Positions 35,225 to 45,780 of a stretch of DNA of 64,000 bases are shown one piece after another. The position numbers were made by a program, and so were the translations under genes. The stretch spans positions 117,626,999 to 117,690,998 of the forward strand of contig JAKGHH010000001.1 in the NCBI GenBank assembly GCA_022828595.1. The letters are read 5' to 3'. The notes beneath the pieces were generated by a model, which did not search any database, was not told where the DNA came from, and saw nothing but the letters and a program-made list of their open reading frames with translations. This DNA comes from Nelumbo lutea (lineage: Eukaryota > Streptophyta > Magnoliopsida > Proteales > Nelumbonaceae). Position 1 is the stretch's first letter, and every line of letters begins with the position of its first letter.

Positions 35225-36535
35225 AAAGCTGTTATAGCTTTAGCATTTTCGAATTGGGGATTCTAAGGAGGCGGTTGAATTTGCTGAAAAAAACCCAGTG
35301 GCTAATTCCTAGGGTTTGCAACTAGTTGACTCAGTACCTGCCCCACTGCCCTCCTTGCATTAGCTTCAGCTAGCTGTCCTATTTGGCTTTCTAACCTAGC
35401 AAAGGACTGCTATTGATTTAGGATCAACTGTTGCAGCTGCATAAATTGATCGTCTACTGATCAGGATTGAGGGGGTTGTGAGTAGCCCTGATATGGTTGG
35501 GCTAGTTGACTCCTAGGATGCACTTGTTGGAACTGGTTTTGTACTACTAGCCTCTGAAACTGTTGGGCCATGAAGTTGGACGGATGTTGATGGGACTGTA
35601 CATTGCATTGATGTGTCCTCCAAGAAAAGTTAGGATGGTTTCTCCACCCAAGGTTATAAGTATTAGAATATGGATCATTATTGGGCTTTGAGAAACTTTG
35701 GACCGCCCGAACTTGTTCTTGGATAAAAGGTGGAAACTGGGCCATAGTAGGACAATCATCAACCTGGTGGGTCGGGCTGGCACAAATGGAACATACTTCG
35801 GGATAAGAGGTAGATGGGCTCGATTGTTGGTTAAGAGTGAAAAACTGGCCGAGTTTCTAGGCTAGAAGGTCTACCCTATCCAACTTTCTAGAAATGGCAT
35901 TCAAGTCCATTTTTGCCTTGGGCTCCTATATTATTTCTGACCTCATAGAGCCTTGCCCTCTTTGAGGGTCCCATCGACCATTCATAGGAATACAACGACG
36001 CATTATTGATAGAATTCTCACTCATGGTTTCGAAAAGATTATAAGCTTCATCCCTGCTCTTGCTCATAAATGCCCCCCCACACGATGCATCTACCATCTA
36101 CCATCTACCATCTATCCGTGATAGCTCTCCACATGATATTGGTTCTACCTATAGGAATAGAACTTCCTAAGGAATTCTTGTTGCATTTCTGCCCAAGTCC
36201 TAATGGGTCTCTCTCATAGTCCCTAACCAATGCTTGGTCTTATCCTTCAAGGAGAAGGGGAAAAGAGGCCAATCTAAGGGCATCATCATTGAAATTCTGA
36301 GTCCTTATAGTTGAACATATTTCCAGGAACTCATCTATGTGCTTGTAGGTGGTCTTCGCTTGGGTTTCCCATAGAATGACGGGAGAATCTAGATTGTACT
36401 TGACTTAATTTCAATACTGTAAGGCCTGAGTATCAAGTAACTGAATGTAGGATGAAGGGTTGTATTGTGTTGGAGTGAAGTATTCCTTGCAACTTTCTAG
36501 GTTGGTCATCATTGATTTCCGGCCATTTGATTTCG
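35225..36535 (-). pseudogene. Athila-type Ty3/gypsy gag remnant
   Basis: Minus-strand reading of a gag gene. Near 36480-36530 it starts with a TNLESCKEYFTP-like region, then EFLEICSTIRTQN and FPFSLKDKTKHWL (around 36240-36330). DEAYNLFETMSENSINN lies at about 35990-36070, NDPYSNTYNLGWRNHPNFSW at 35610-35690, and QFENAKAITALRSG-like text near 35230-35270. These are hallmarks of the Athila gag family. It is interrupted by stops and frame changes. No protease, RT or integrase follows, so the rest of the element is lost or lies beyond the assembly gap. Confidence 0.75.
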
Positions 36536-36539
36536 TGTT

Positions 36540-37163
36540 GATGATGGAGGTATCTCTCTAATTTTCAGGTAAATAAGTTTCTACAGTTTCTCTCCTTAGA
36601 GATCTCCTTCCCAACATACAACACAGAAGTCCCTTTTCTTCTTATTTGAATTTAAAATTTTGAGTTTAATTTCAAATGTGGATTTTGCAACTTGAATTTT
36701 GCAATTTAAACTCAACTTTTGAAACTTTCTCTTTTTTTCTCTAAAATTTAAATTCAAACTCAGCCTTCGAAATTTAAATTCCTAACATCTAAACTCAAAG
36801 TTGCTAATTTTTAAATATTTTTTTCTTCTTTTTTTTTCTATTTTTTTTTAAAGGCAAACAAATCAGCTACATGACATAGGGGCTGACCTAGGGTTTCCTG
36901 AAACTAGTGGTTTCAGCCAATGTAGAATCCTTGTAGGTCCACTTGGGAATTACACCCACTTCTCTTGGTTAGCTAGGTAAGAGGTGGGATGTGGGAAACT
37001 CCCATCCTCTGCCGCAAGAACCTAATTAAGTAACCACAAAACCCGCTTAGACTTAAGCCGTTTAGCCAATTTTTCCTTATGTATACCAACCGTTGGTTAT
37101 AGAAAATAATTTCAAGCTCTCTTAAAATTCTAACAACCCTTTGAGCCAAGTGTGAGGCTTTCC
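36540..37163. other. Non-coding flank of the Athila remnant
   Basis: Low-complexity AAATTT-rich stretch to about 36850, then sequence with no recognised feature up to the gap. It could be the 5' untranslated part of the Athila element. Confidence 0.35.
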
Positions 37164-37263
37164 NNNNNNNNNNNNNNNNNNNNNNNNNNNNNNNNNNNNN
37201 NNNNNNNNNNNNNNNNNNNNNNNNNNNNNNNNNNNNNNNNNNNNNNNNNNNNNNNNNNNNNNN
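37164..37263. other. Assembly gap (100 N)
   Basis: Exactly 100 unknown bases, the customary size for a gap of unknown length. An Athila remnant ends on one side and a copia remnant is already inside its protease on the other. Confidence 0.99.
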
Positions 37264-40200
37264 TTAGGTATTGTCTCTACTTCATTAGTGTGAGCTAGTC
37301 CTATGGCTGTCTAATTCTCTGGATTAATTGGATTCCGGTGCTACTGACCACAGGACACACGTTCTTCTTTTATTGTTTCTTTTAATTCATGTTGATGTCT
37401 TAGCCAGATAAGATAGAAGAGTTGCATGGATGGTTCCCTCTCCACCATAGCTCTAGATGGGAGGATAACCTAAGTATAGGAGTCTTCTCTCTCTTAATTT
37501 TGTTTCTACAGTCCCCAATCTTGCTTTCCAAAACCTCTTATTATGTTTCTTAAGCTTACCATAAAAATTAATACTGTTGAACATAATCATTCTTAATCCT
37601 ACTCATGTTGTGTCTTTTCGGGGAAATATGACGTAAGAAGATACGAATGGGGAGCTCGGTAATGAGTTCTGGAGGTCTCTATTATTTTGATATGCAAACA
37701 TCAGTTCAGCTTTACAATCATCTACTTTTTTAAAGATTGGATCAGGAGATACATGAGAGAGTTCAATAACATAGGGTTTTTTTAATACATTTTTTTTGGT
37801 GGCATGCTAGACCAGAGTCATTTACTTTTTCTTCAATACATAGGATATCTGTTTTTTGAGTTGTTCATAAGTGTGTTTCGATTGGCAGGTTTTAGTTTGT
37901 GAAAGTGTGTTAGTTTGACCTCATAAAATCAATATAGAACTTCTTAATCCAAATTGTCTAGTATAGATAATTCGAAGCTCCTTTTGATTTTAGTTCATTC
38001 TTATAATGTATTAGGGCCCTTTTTACCTTCTTATTTCTATTAAATGGCTTTCTGTTACTGTTATCGGCTTTATTTGTATCACTATTCACGGATGCACCAT
38101 GGATTCTACTTGTTAAAAGGGCATGATGAAAAGTATCATGTGGATAATCCCATGGCATTTTGCTAAAGATGATTTTGAAACTGCGGTTTGACAAGAAGAA
38201 TTAAGCAATTCCATTCAAATAATTGGTTGTTGAGATATTTTGAAAGCTCCTTGAATTTGTTCTTGGAGATGCAGGGCATGTTACTATCAGTTCATTCTTG
38301 TGCTAGTACCCCTAAACAGAATGGTGGTTAGTTGAGCGCAAAAAATAGACATATTATTGGAGACAGAATCCAACCTTACTAATTTTAGCACAAGTGCTCC
38401 CAAGCACTATTGATCTCAAGCAGTCCTTGTTATTTACAGCATCGTATCTGAATAAATCAAATCCCATCTAGGGTGTTATGGGTATGAGAACTCCTTTCGT
38501 CGTATCCTCTGTCCTAACCTTCTAGATTTCCTCTCTTCCTTCATGAGATGTCTTTTGGCTATGTGTTTTGTTCATTGTCAAGGATCCTAAGAAGACTAAG
38601 TTGTGATCCTAATGGGCTACAAAAGGGATCTATTCTAATGGATACTCTCACATACAATAATAGGTTATAAGTTACTATGCATCCAGTTTTACACATAAGA
38701 AAAAATGTCACCAAGGGATGATTGTGTATTTTTCGAAGTCTCAGTCCTTATTTTTAGTCTTCCATAGATATACCGTCTTAATAAGGGGAGACTAGTAGTG
38801 ATGGATAGAGAAGATTCTTCTTCTCCCTCTCCCTGTCTTAATGCCTTCTTTCAGCTCTGCGTTCCATCTTCTCTCTCCTTGATCCTCCTAATTTTAGCAG
38901 CCCAGGTGAATCTAGTGAGACTTCCCACTGAACCTATTACTGTTCCTGATTGCCTAGGTGATTTAGTGGAACTCCCACTAAACCTGTTACGGCTTCCTGG
39001 ATGTTGGGGTTGTTATCTTTATAAAACTAATTAGACAACAGAATATGTAATATGAGAATTCCCTACAAAAAAAGGAATATATTTAAAATGATCCTCCAAC
39101 TTATTGGCAACAATCCAATCAGACTCGAATCAATCTGTCTCTAATGGTTTCTATGGTAATCTTATCTCACTCATAGCTTCTATTTTGGATCTTCTCATTG
39201 CTTTTCGTTAAGCCTTACCCCGTTCTTTTGTTACCACTCGAACACACCCATTAGCTGAATGTGTTTTTTAATTCATGTTTATCTCCTCGTGTATTATTCC
39301 TTTGGTGTCTACCATTTTCCTTCTATTTTATGTTTCCTTGCTATGGTACTAACAAATGGCAGTGTTCTGACCCAAGATGGATGAGACGGCTAGTGAATGA
39401 GGAAATGAAAGCCTTAATGTGAAGGGCTAAGGAACTTGTGGAGTTTAGTCCTAGTGATCTACCAAGAAGGGAAAGAGCTCACTGTGGGATGTATAGTGGG
39501 TGATTTTTTTTACTTTGTGTTTCAACTGTGAAGCACAAGGAGGATGTGAGTCGATTGAAAGACTATAAAGGCACAGGCCAGTGGCAAAAGTGGATTTATT
39601 CAGAAGGAATGGACTAACTACATAGGAAACTTTTTGCTCTAGTTTGCAATAATTTACACACAATTCGGGTTCTATTTGTCGATTTAGTTGCAAATTTTCA
39701 TGGGAGTTAACATTATGTTTGAGCGTGAAATAATGCTTTCTCTGAAGTTGGTGATCTATCATGAGGATGGTAGATTCATTGAATCCTCGACTCTGGTTAT
39801 GATTTTCATGGTTGAAAGTATGTAGGTCTAGGAAAGCATTTATATGGACTTAATGCAATCCCCTCGAGCTTGGTTTAAAAGCCTTTGTGGGCTCATGAAA
39901 AAAAATAGTGATAGCACGTCAGAGTGTGTGGCCAGATAATATGTCTCACTAAGAAAACTAGTTTCTTAAATAGCAGGGCTTACCAGGGCATACTTATAGT
40001 ATATGTGGATGATATGGTGATTACAGGGACGATGATCTGAAAGAGTATAAAAAGACTGAAGGATTTCTTGGCAATCTGAATTGAGATCAAAGATTTTTTA
40101 GGGCATTTGATGATTAACTTCCGTTCTTGGATATTGAAGTTTGCAAGGTCACAAGAGAGGCATTTATATATGTCAAAGGAATTTATCTCCTTGAATCTTC

Positions 40201-41440
40201 TAGAGGAGACAGGAGTTATGATGGGGACGTAGTTATTGACTAGCAGATATCTCTCAATAGGAAGTCAGAAATCATTGTCTTTGAGAAATCGGTGGAGATG
40301 ACGACTCTAAATAAAGAAAGAGACCGAAAAGCTGGTGGGAAAATTGATATTTCTGGATCTCTTTTACTCCTCGGACTGATATAGCTTATGCAATGCATGT
40401 TGTTAGCCAATTTCATGCTCTCTCCAAAGATTCCTCATATGAAAGCATGTTAAAAAGATTCTATGCCTCAAGTATTTGAAGACATTGTCCAATGGAAAGG
40501 TAATTTTGTTCCAAAAAGCACAATAAAACTTGATAATTGAGGCCATTTATACGGATGCAAATTGGGCTAAGATCAATTGGAGATAGGAAGTCTACTTGCC
40601 GGATAGTTACACATTTGTTGGAGAGGGATTATGGGTTACTTTGGCGAAGTAAACAAGCATAAATGTGGTTCGCTAAGTATCAAGGTTTTTCATGAAGTGT
40701 GAATATTGGGCTATGGTCACATGGTAATTGCAGAACTTAAATTGTTGGCTTATAGTGACCTCCCTTGTCGTGAGCTTCGGGGATGAAAGTGATGGTCCTC
40801 TCAAGATGTATTGTAGACAACAAGAACTGCCATCATACATTGCAAATAACCGCCAATACAACACGAATAGAACTAAGCATATTGAGATTATTGATCTAGA
40901 GTACTTTGAAAGAGTAGAGAATTGTCTCGGGTGAACTTTGCATTTCCTTATGTTGCTGATGTTTCGACAAAAGGACTATCTTCAATGAAGTTTCCTAGGC
41001 TTATTTGGCCAGTTTTATAAACATGACTAACATCCTTGTATGCTTAGCTTTTGAGTGGGGGAGTTGTTGGTTTCGAGTGGTTAAGTGTTGGTGGGTCTTT
41101 AATTTTATCTTTTATGTTTAAGTTTCTTTATGTTCTGTTATGAGCCTTTAGTTAATTGGCTCCTAAACCTGTTTTATTTTTTATTTATTTTTATGCCTAG
41201 GTGTCTCGCATCATCTATCAAAGGCATTCTTATCTATTCAATTGTAACTATCTTACTGGTGACTTATATATTATTTAATAAGCTTCTTAGGGCCGGCTAT
41301 GAAGCACATTTACTGCCCATTCTTAAACCTCTTCTCTTCTCTTCTCTTCTCTTCTATTGTTGTATGTCAGCAAACATACAACACCTTTTGTACATGTTTT
41401 GTTAATAGTTAATGAATATACTTTATCTTTTTTCAGGAAA
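37264..41440 (+). mobile_element. Ty1/copia retrotransposon remnant
   Basis: Order on the + strand: protease (LDSGATDH at 37328-37351), integrase C-terminal motifs (PKQNGG..., AKNRHI at about 38305-38350; FGCVCFVHCQ near 38548-38580), RT (NEEMKAL near 39394; YVDD at 40002-40013; YMSKEF near 40168) and RNase H (DANWA near 40554; STKGLSS near 40968). A polypurine tract (TTTGAGTGGGGGAG) at 41049-41063 and a 3' LTR follow. The protease-integrase-RT order is that of copia elements. Stops and frameshifts are frequent. The 5' LTR and gag would lie in or before the gap. Confidence 0.8.
41065..41440 (+). repeat. Copia remnant 3' LTR
   Basis: It begins TGTTGGTTTCGAG directly after the polypurine tract. 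The end is uncertain, because TG...CA candidates include a position near 41435. A CTTCT pentamer repeat lies at 41333-41353. The end overlaps a 70-bp tandem duplication. Confidence 0.55.
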
Positions 41441-41526
41441 AAATGGTAATGGTAACTTTGTACATGTTTTGTTAATAGTTAATGAATATACTTTATCTTT
41501 TTTCAGGAAAAAATGGTAATGGTAAC
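41387..41526. repeat. 70-bp perfect tandem duplication
   Basis: The 70-bp unit 41387-41456 (TTTGTACATG ... GGTAAC) is repeated at 41457-41526 with no difference that I can see. That implies a very recent duplication or an assembly artefact. Confidence 0.9.
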
Positions 41527-43440
41527 TAGTGTATGGAAGACTATCTACAGCACCAATAAGAAGTAATCTATTACAAGTTGAAGGAGCTAGAAGAGCTAGG
41601 AGCAGGCCAAATAAGACGTGAGTTCAAGTAGTGAGATTGATTTTAAGGGCCCACAATTTAACAATGGAATGAATGGATATGGCACCAGAATAGAATGGAA
41701 TGGTGGAACAGGATTCATGTAGCCAACCCCATATGGTTGGGACAAAGCTTGGATGACGACAATCTCTGCCAGTGTAATTTGTATGTTGGACACATTTTGT
41801 ACATACCAATCCCCTCCCCCTCCCCACACATTACCCCTTCCATTGTAGCCTTGTAGGGAGTGAAAGATTTTGTATCTTCTCCTTCATTTTTGGATGAATC
41901 TTTTTTCATCACTAATTAAATATAAAAATGTGAAGGGCTAAAAGAATATAAAAGAAACTCTTGATCCCAATACAGAAAAGGACACAGAAAATGGGGAACC
42001 AAGCTATTATCACCCTTTAAGGTGTGTCAAGAAAACGTTACAGACTCAAAATATGCAAAAACATACTAGCATGGCAATAGAACCCCAACCCTCCACCCCC
42101 ATCCCAAAACATGTAGCTCATTCTTCATAACTCAGCTTCTAGAAAGTCTATGGACTACAAAGTCAATATCCCTCCACCACAACCAATTCCAAGAAGGAGA
42201 ACAAAAGTATAAGCACATTTAACAGGGATAAAGTATAATAATAATATCCCTGGAGAAGGATTTCCTATCAGATAATCACTGAAGTAGAGCTTTGAGTCTC
42301 AAGGATCCATAGATAATCTATGATTAATAAATGGGCAGAGATCAAAGTTGCTCCCAAAGTCGTCAACAGTGAATATCCAGTGCACTTAACAATAATTAGA
42401 TCAAAGATTGCTTCAAATGTGTGAGTACTGACAACAGCATTGTAGAAGTAATATCTCCTCACCATTCTACAAGGAGTGTTCTATGATTATTTGTAGAGAA
42501 TGCCCTTTAAGCAACCCACTTATTATCAGTTTTTTTGTATCTAGTCGGGTTTAACAAGAAATATAGAAACAAAATTAATGTTTATAATCATAACGCCCTT
42601 GATAGATCGTATTGCTTCTCATATCATAAAGATTTTAAAAAAAAAAGAAAGAAAAAAGGATTAAATTCTCAAAAAAAGTTGGTTCTGCTGTTCTGAAGAG
42701 ATGCTGAGATCACCAAATATAGTTATTACTTGGTGGAAAGGTCAATCTCGTTTTAGCTTCAAATAACTATTACTGAACGCTTCGGTTAGGTGGCAAGAAT
42801 ATTAATGATTCTAGAGTAGCATTGTTACAGGAGCGCTGATTTTGGACAAGTTGTACAAATTTTGCAACTGGGGGTGAAGTTCAGAACTTGGAAGAATTAA
42901 CTGGTTATTTTTATGCAGAACCAATTAGCTCCTTAGTTCGTCCCCCACCCACCCCCCAAAAAATATTTAAATAAAAACCTTGATTTAGATTACAGGCAGC
43001 AAAGGAGATCCTGTTCTTTTGGGAGGACTTGGCGTAATACCTTACTGAACGTTTTAGCTATCTATGGTATTTCCTTTGTAGTTAAAGTTTCAACGCTGGT
43101 CACGATCAAGAAGATACAGAATTTACTTGAATTGTGGCTAAAGAAGGTATTTATGTTCTGAGATAATTGATTCGTATAAACACAGCGAAAGGAAGCAACT
43201 GAAATCAAGATGTAGTACTCAGATTGTTGCTTATGTTTCATCATGCAGGACCAAGTCTCCGTGAGATCTTGGAACTAATTCAAGAATAGTTTTACAAGGT
43301 TCCAAAGTAAATCAAAAAAGCGAAACTCAGAATCAAGTTGCAGTCAAAGCCAAATGGTTAAGGAATCCGAAATTGAGTGCGAGGAGCAAGGGACTTAAAC
43401 CCCAAATTTATAAAGAAGATGAGAGAGACAGAGAGAGAGA
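41527..43440. other. Intergenic DNA; no AP-4 mu exons found
   Basis: Minus-strand ORFs at 41596-41912 and 42268-42465 have no recognised domain. I looked on the minus strand for the remaining AP-4 mu exons, which should lie downstream of 43449 in this direction, and saw none. An (AG)n tract lies near 43420-43441. Confidence 0.45.
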
Positions 43441-43448
43441 GGGCTTAC

Positions 43449-43506
43449 AGTCGCGGAAGACGATGTTGTCGCCTCTCTGCGAGAGAACAAAGAACTGCGA
43501 TATCAT
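43449..43506 (-). pseudogene. AP-4 complex mu subunit, first exon only
   Basis: The 58-nt exon reads MISQFFVLSQRGDNIVFRD and then one extra base before a GTAAGCC donor. This matches the strongly conserved N-terminus of plant AP-4 mu adaptin (AP4M), a subunit of a trans-Golgi adaptor that sorts cargo to vacuoles. Reading frame, start and splice donor are all intact. The upstream minus-strand sequence (43507-43560) looks like a leader. The rest of the ~450-residue protein is not seen in the next several kb. It is either a detached fragment or exon 1 followed by an intron enlarged by transposons. I call it a pseudogene fragment with caution. Confidence 0.7.
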
Positions 43507-43605
43507 AGCTAAACCCCGGAGTGCAAAATGCAAGATTCCGGTCTGATTTCACACTTGTAGTTCCTTATTTCAATGATGATGAGACTATCATCAATTGAGT
43601 CGTTG

Positions 43606-44045
43606 ACAGGGGTTCTCACGGTTCGGTTTCGGTTAACCGAACCGGTAGTGCCGGTTTTTGGAAAACCGGTAACCAAAAAGAAGCCAGTCGACTAACTGGT
43701 TCAGTTCAGTTCATTGGTTTTTCGGCTTTTTTATTTTTATAATATATTATAAATAAATAAATAACTAAAAATATATGTAATATTATATTATGAATAATAA
43801 ATAATATATTATATATTATAAATATATATTTATATAATACATATATTCATTGATATAATATTTATGATATATATAAATATATAACAGTCAATTTAGTTAA
43901 CCATCGAATTTTTATATTGGTTAACCAAACCAAACTGATACTTTCATTTTTTTTAAATACCAAATCGATCAATTTGGTTAAATGAAATTTTCAGTTCAAT
44001 CTCATTGGTTCAGTGCAGTTTTTTGGTTTTTCATGATCACCCCTA
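43606..44045. mobile_element. hAT-like MITE (copy 2 of TAGGGGTG family)
   Basis: 440 bp with ends ACAGGGGTTCTCA and TGATCACCCCTA. The flanks AGTCGTTG (43598-43605) and AGTCGGAG (44046-44053) match in 6 of 8 positions. The interior has the same CGGTTTTTGGAAAACCGG and AT-rich centre as 10184-10611. Confidence 0.65.
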
Positions 44046-44169
44046 AGTCGGAGTTTCAGATATACTACACACAGAGACATGAGAAGGCATTAATTAAACT
44101 CGATGGCTGTGGGAATAATGACAACAGCCCCCACCTACTGATTTAGCTGAATTCGATCACTAGTAATCA

Positions 44170-44465
44170 AATAGCCACAAACTCTTCCTACATCCCTACT
44201 CACCTTGGGAAAATATTCCCAATCTGTACTTGTAGTGTCGCGTGGGTAGGGAAAGTGGGAAGATTTTGTGGATAAGAGCTCATTTGAAAAAGCCCAGATC
44301 GCCTGCCAACAAAATACATTCTAACATCCTACCAAAATGTAACACTGCACATCTCATTCATAGCATAGCAGATCCCACTTTTATGATGGATCCGGGTCTC
44401 ATGATGAGATATGCAGTGTTGGATGAAAGTGGTAGAGGGTTGGAATGCATTTTGTGGGTAGAGAT
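44170..44465. repeat. Foldback repeats left of the gene-fragment mosaic
   Basis: A damaged foldback-core copy (CTTGGGAAAATATTCCCAA) is followed at about 44297-44465 by an inverted pair: CAAAATACATTCTAACATCC..GTAACACTGCACATCTCAT and ATGAGATATGCAGTGTTGGATG..GGTTGGAATGCATTTTG. The 92-codon ORF at 44242-44520 runs through these repeats and is not a gene. Confidence 0.5.
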
Positions 44466-44714
44466 CCCAAATTCCATTTGGAATGACTTGTTCAATGATG
44501 ACACCCCACGCCAGTTATAAAATACATGAGGCATCTTCATTGGTTTTGCAGTCCGATGAACAGTTAGTGTTATAAAATACATAGGGTAGAATTGTCTTAA
44601 ATTAATTCTACTGTTTCAACAATTGATTAAATCTTCTTTACCATCAGTGTTCAGGATTAAAAATACAATTTTGCCCATCATTGTTCTTTAAATTTTCAAA
44701 ATGAAACTTTTGAC

Positions 44715-44886
44715 AATGCTGATGATGAAGAGGCTCAATTCTTCAAGGGTAGAACTGGTGGTTCAACCAGTTCATCGACATCCAGGCTAGAGAAGCTAAT
44801 GATGTTAACGGATAAAGGTTGTAGTCTAACGCTAAAAGATACACTGAAGCTTGTTTTGATACCTTGTTATGATCTCTCGAGCTCAG
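44715..44886 (+). pseudogene. Patatin-like protein fragment
   Basis: The translated segment has GGSTSSSTSRLEK, then SLTLKDTLKLVLIPCYDLSS. The last part is the conserved LTLKDTLKPVLIPCYDLSS block of plant patatin-like (acyl hydrolase) proteins, preceded by the usual Ser-rich linker. The match stops abruptly after DLSSSG, where the known family continues with a Phe-Leu-Phe-Ser-Arg segment. The catalytic Gly-x-Ser-x-Gly and Asp-Gly sites lie outside it. It is a non-functional piece directly followed by an ACC synthase piece. About 45 bp between them (44887-44930) are of unknown origin. Confidence 0.72.
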
Positions 44887-44934
44887 GTTCGGAATCGCAG
44901 CACAGCTGGTGGTGGTGGCTCAACTCCAGCATCG

Positions 44935-45519
44935 GAATCTTGTCCGGCTCAGGGGAGTGCGTGGCCGATGTTCTTAAAACAGAGGATTTTGACAGGAGCA
45001 GGGTCCATATCATATATGGGTTATCCAAAGACCTTTGTCTTCCCGGGTTTGGGGGGGGGGGGGGGGTGTCATCTATACTTACAATGAGAATGTTTTGGCT
45101 GCTGCTAAAAGATTAGCAGGATTCTCATCCATTTCAACCCCCACCCAGCGTCTTTGAATCTCTATGCTCTTAGATAATAGATTTATCAAGGAATTTCGTG
45201 TGATCAATAGGGAAAGGAGAATGTATTTGGAATTTACAAAAGGGTTGAATCAGTTGGGTATTAAGTGCACAAAGAGCAGAGGGGGGGTTTCTATTGTTGG
45301 GTAGATATGAGTGGGTTAATCTGCTCTTACAGTGAGAAGGGGGAGGCTGAGCTATGGGAGAAGTTGTTGAATATAGCTAAGATCAATACAACTCCTCGAT
45401 CATCCTGCCACTGCATTGAACCTGGATGGTTCCGGTTTTGTTTTACTACATTAACTGAAAATGATATTCCTGTAGTTATGGAACGGATTCAGAAAATTTC
45501 TGCAACCTATAAATCTTGA
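44935..45519 (+). pseudogene. ACC synthase-like (ACS10/12-type aminotransferase) C-terminal fragment
   Basis: This covers roughly the last 190 residues of a PLP-dependent aminotransferase of the ACC synthase family. It starts at ADVLKTEDFDRSRVHIIYG and includes the PLP-lysine motif GLSKDLCLPGF. Next come the NENVLAAAKRLAGFSSIS and [13 protein letters not shown] blocks, then [18 protein letters not shown] and the stop at 45517-45519. Breaks: a 16-G run at 45051-45066 that shifts the frame where the Arg-Val-Gly of the family should be, an in-frame TGA after TPTQRL (about 45156), and a one-base shift near 45283 just before GGFYCW. The YGLSKDL wording fits the ACS10/12 branch better than true ethylene-forming ACS. 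Confidence 0.85.
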
Positions 45520-45540
45520 ATGCATTTGTTATTTAATATT

Positions 45541-45780
45541 CAAGTTTTGCCCTCATATCAGATCCCAGTTACTGAGGTGGGATCTCATAAAACTTATCAA
45601 TCTTTGGAAGAAGTTGCTTTCCGATCATGATAGGGCTTATGAGGCTAAGCGGGCCTCCTCTCTCATAGACTTGTATAGTGGACCATGAGCAGTAGCAATG
45701 TTGCATTTTCCTAGAATATCCAACATGGACTGGGAGTAACTCGCAATAAGACCTTTACCTTCGTTCAATAGTATATACCT
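45541..45780 (-). pseudogene. CYP85A-like cytochrome P450 exon fragment
   Basis: The minus-strand reading begins RYILLNEGKGLIASY, then SQSMLDILGKCNIATAHG. After a 2-bp GA insertion near 45656-45661 it continues in another frame with SLISPIMIGKQLLPKIDKF and MRSHLSNWD. This is the second-exon region of CYP85A brassinosteroid C-6 oxidases. No heme-binding region is present. Its upstream edge is cut exactly where the LTR of element 2 begins (45781). Its downstream edge comes within about 20 bp of the ACC synthase stop on the other strand. Confidence 0.82.

Noticed and set aside
44242..44520. 92-codon plus ORF as a gene
   Set aside because: It runs through two inverted-repeat elements and has no domain.
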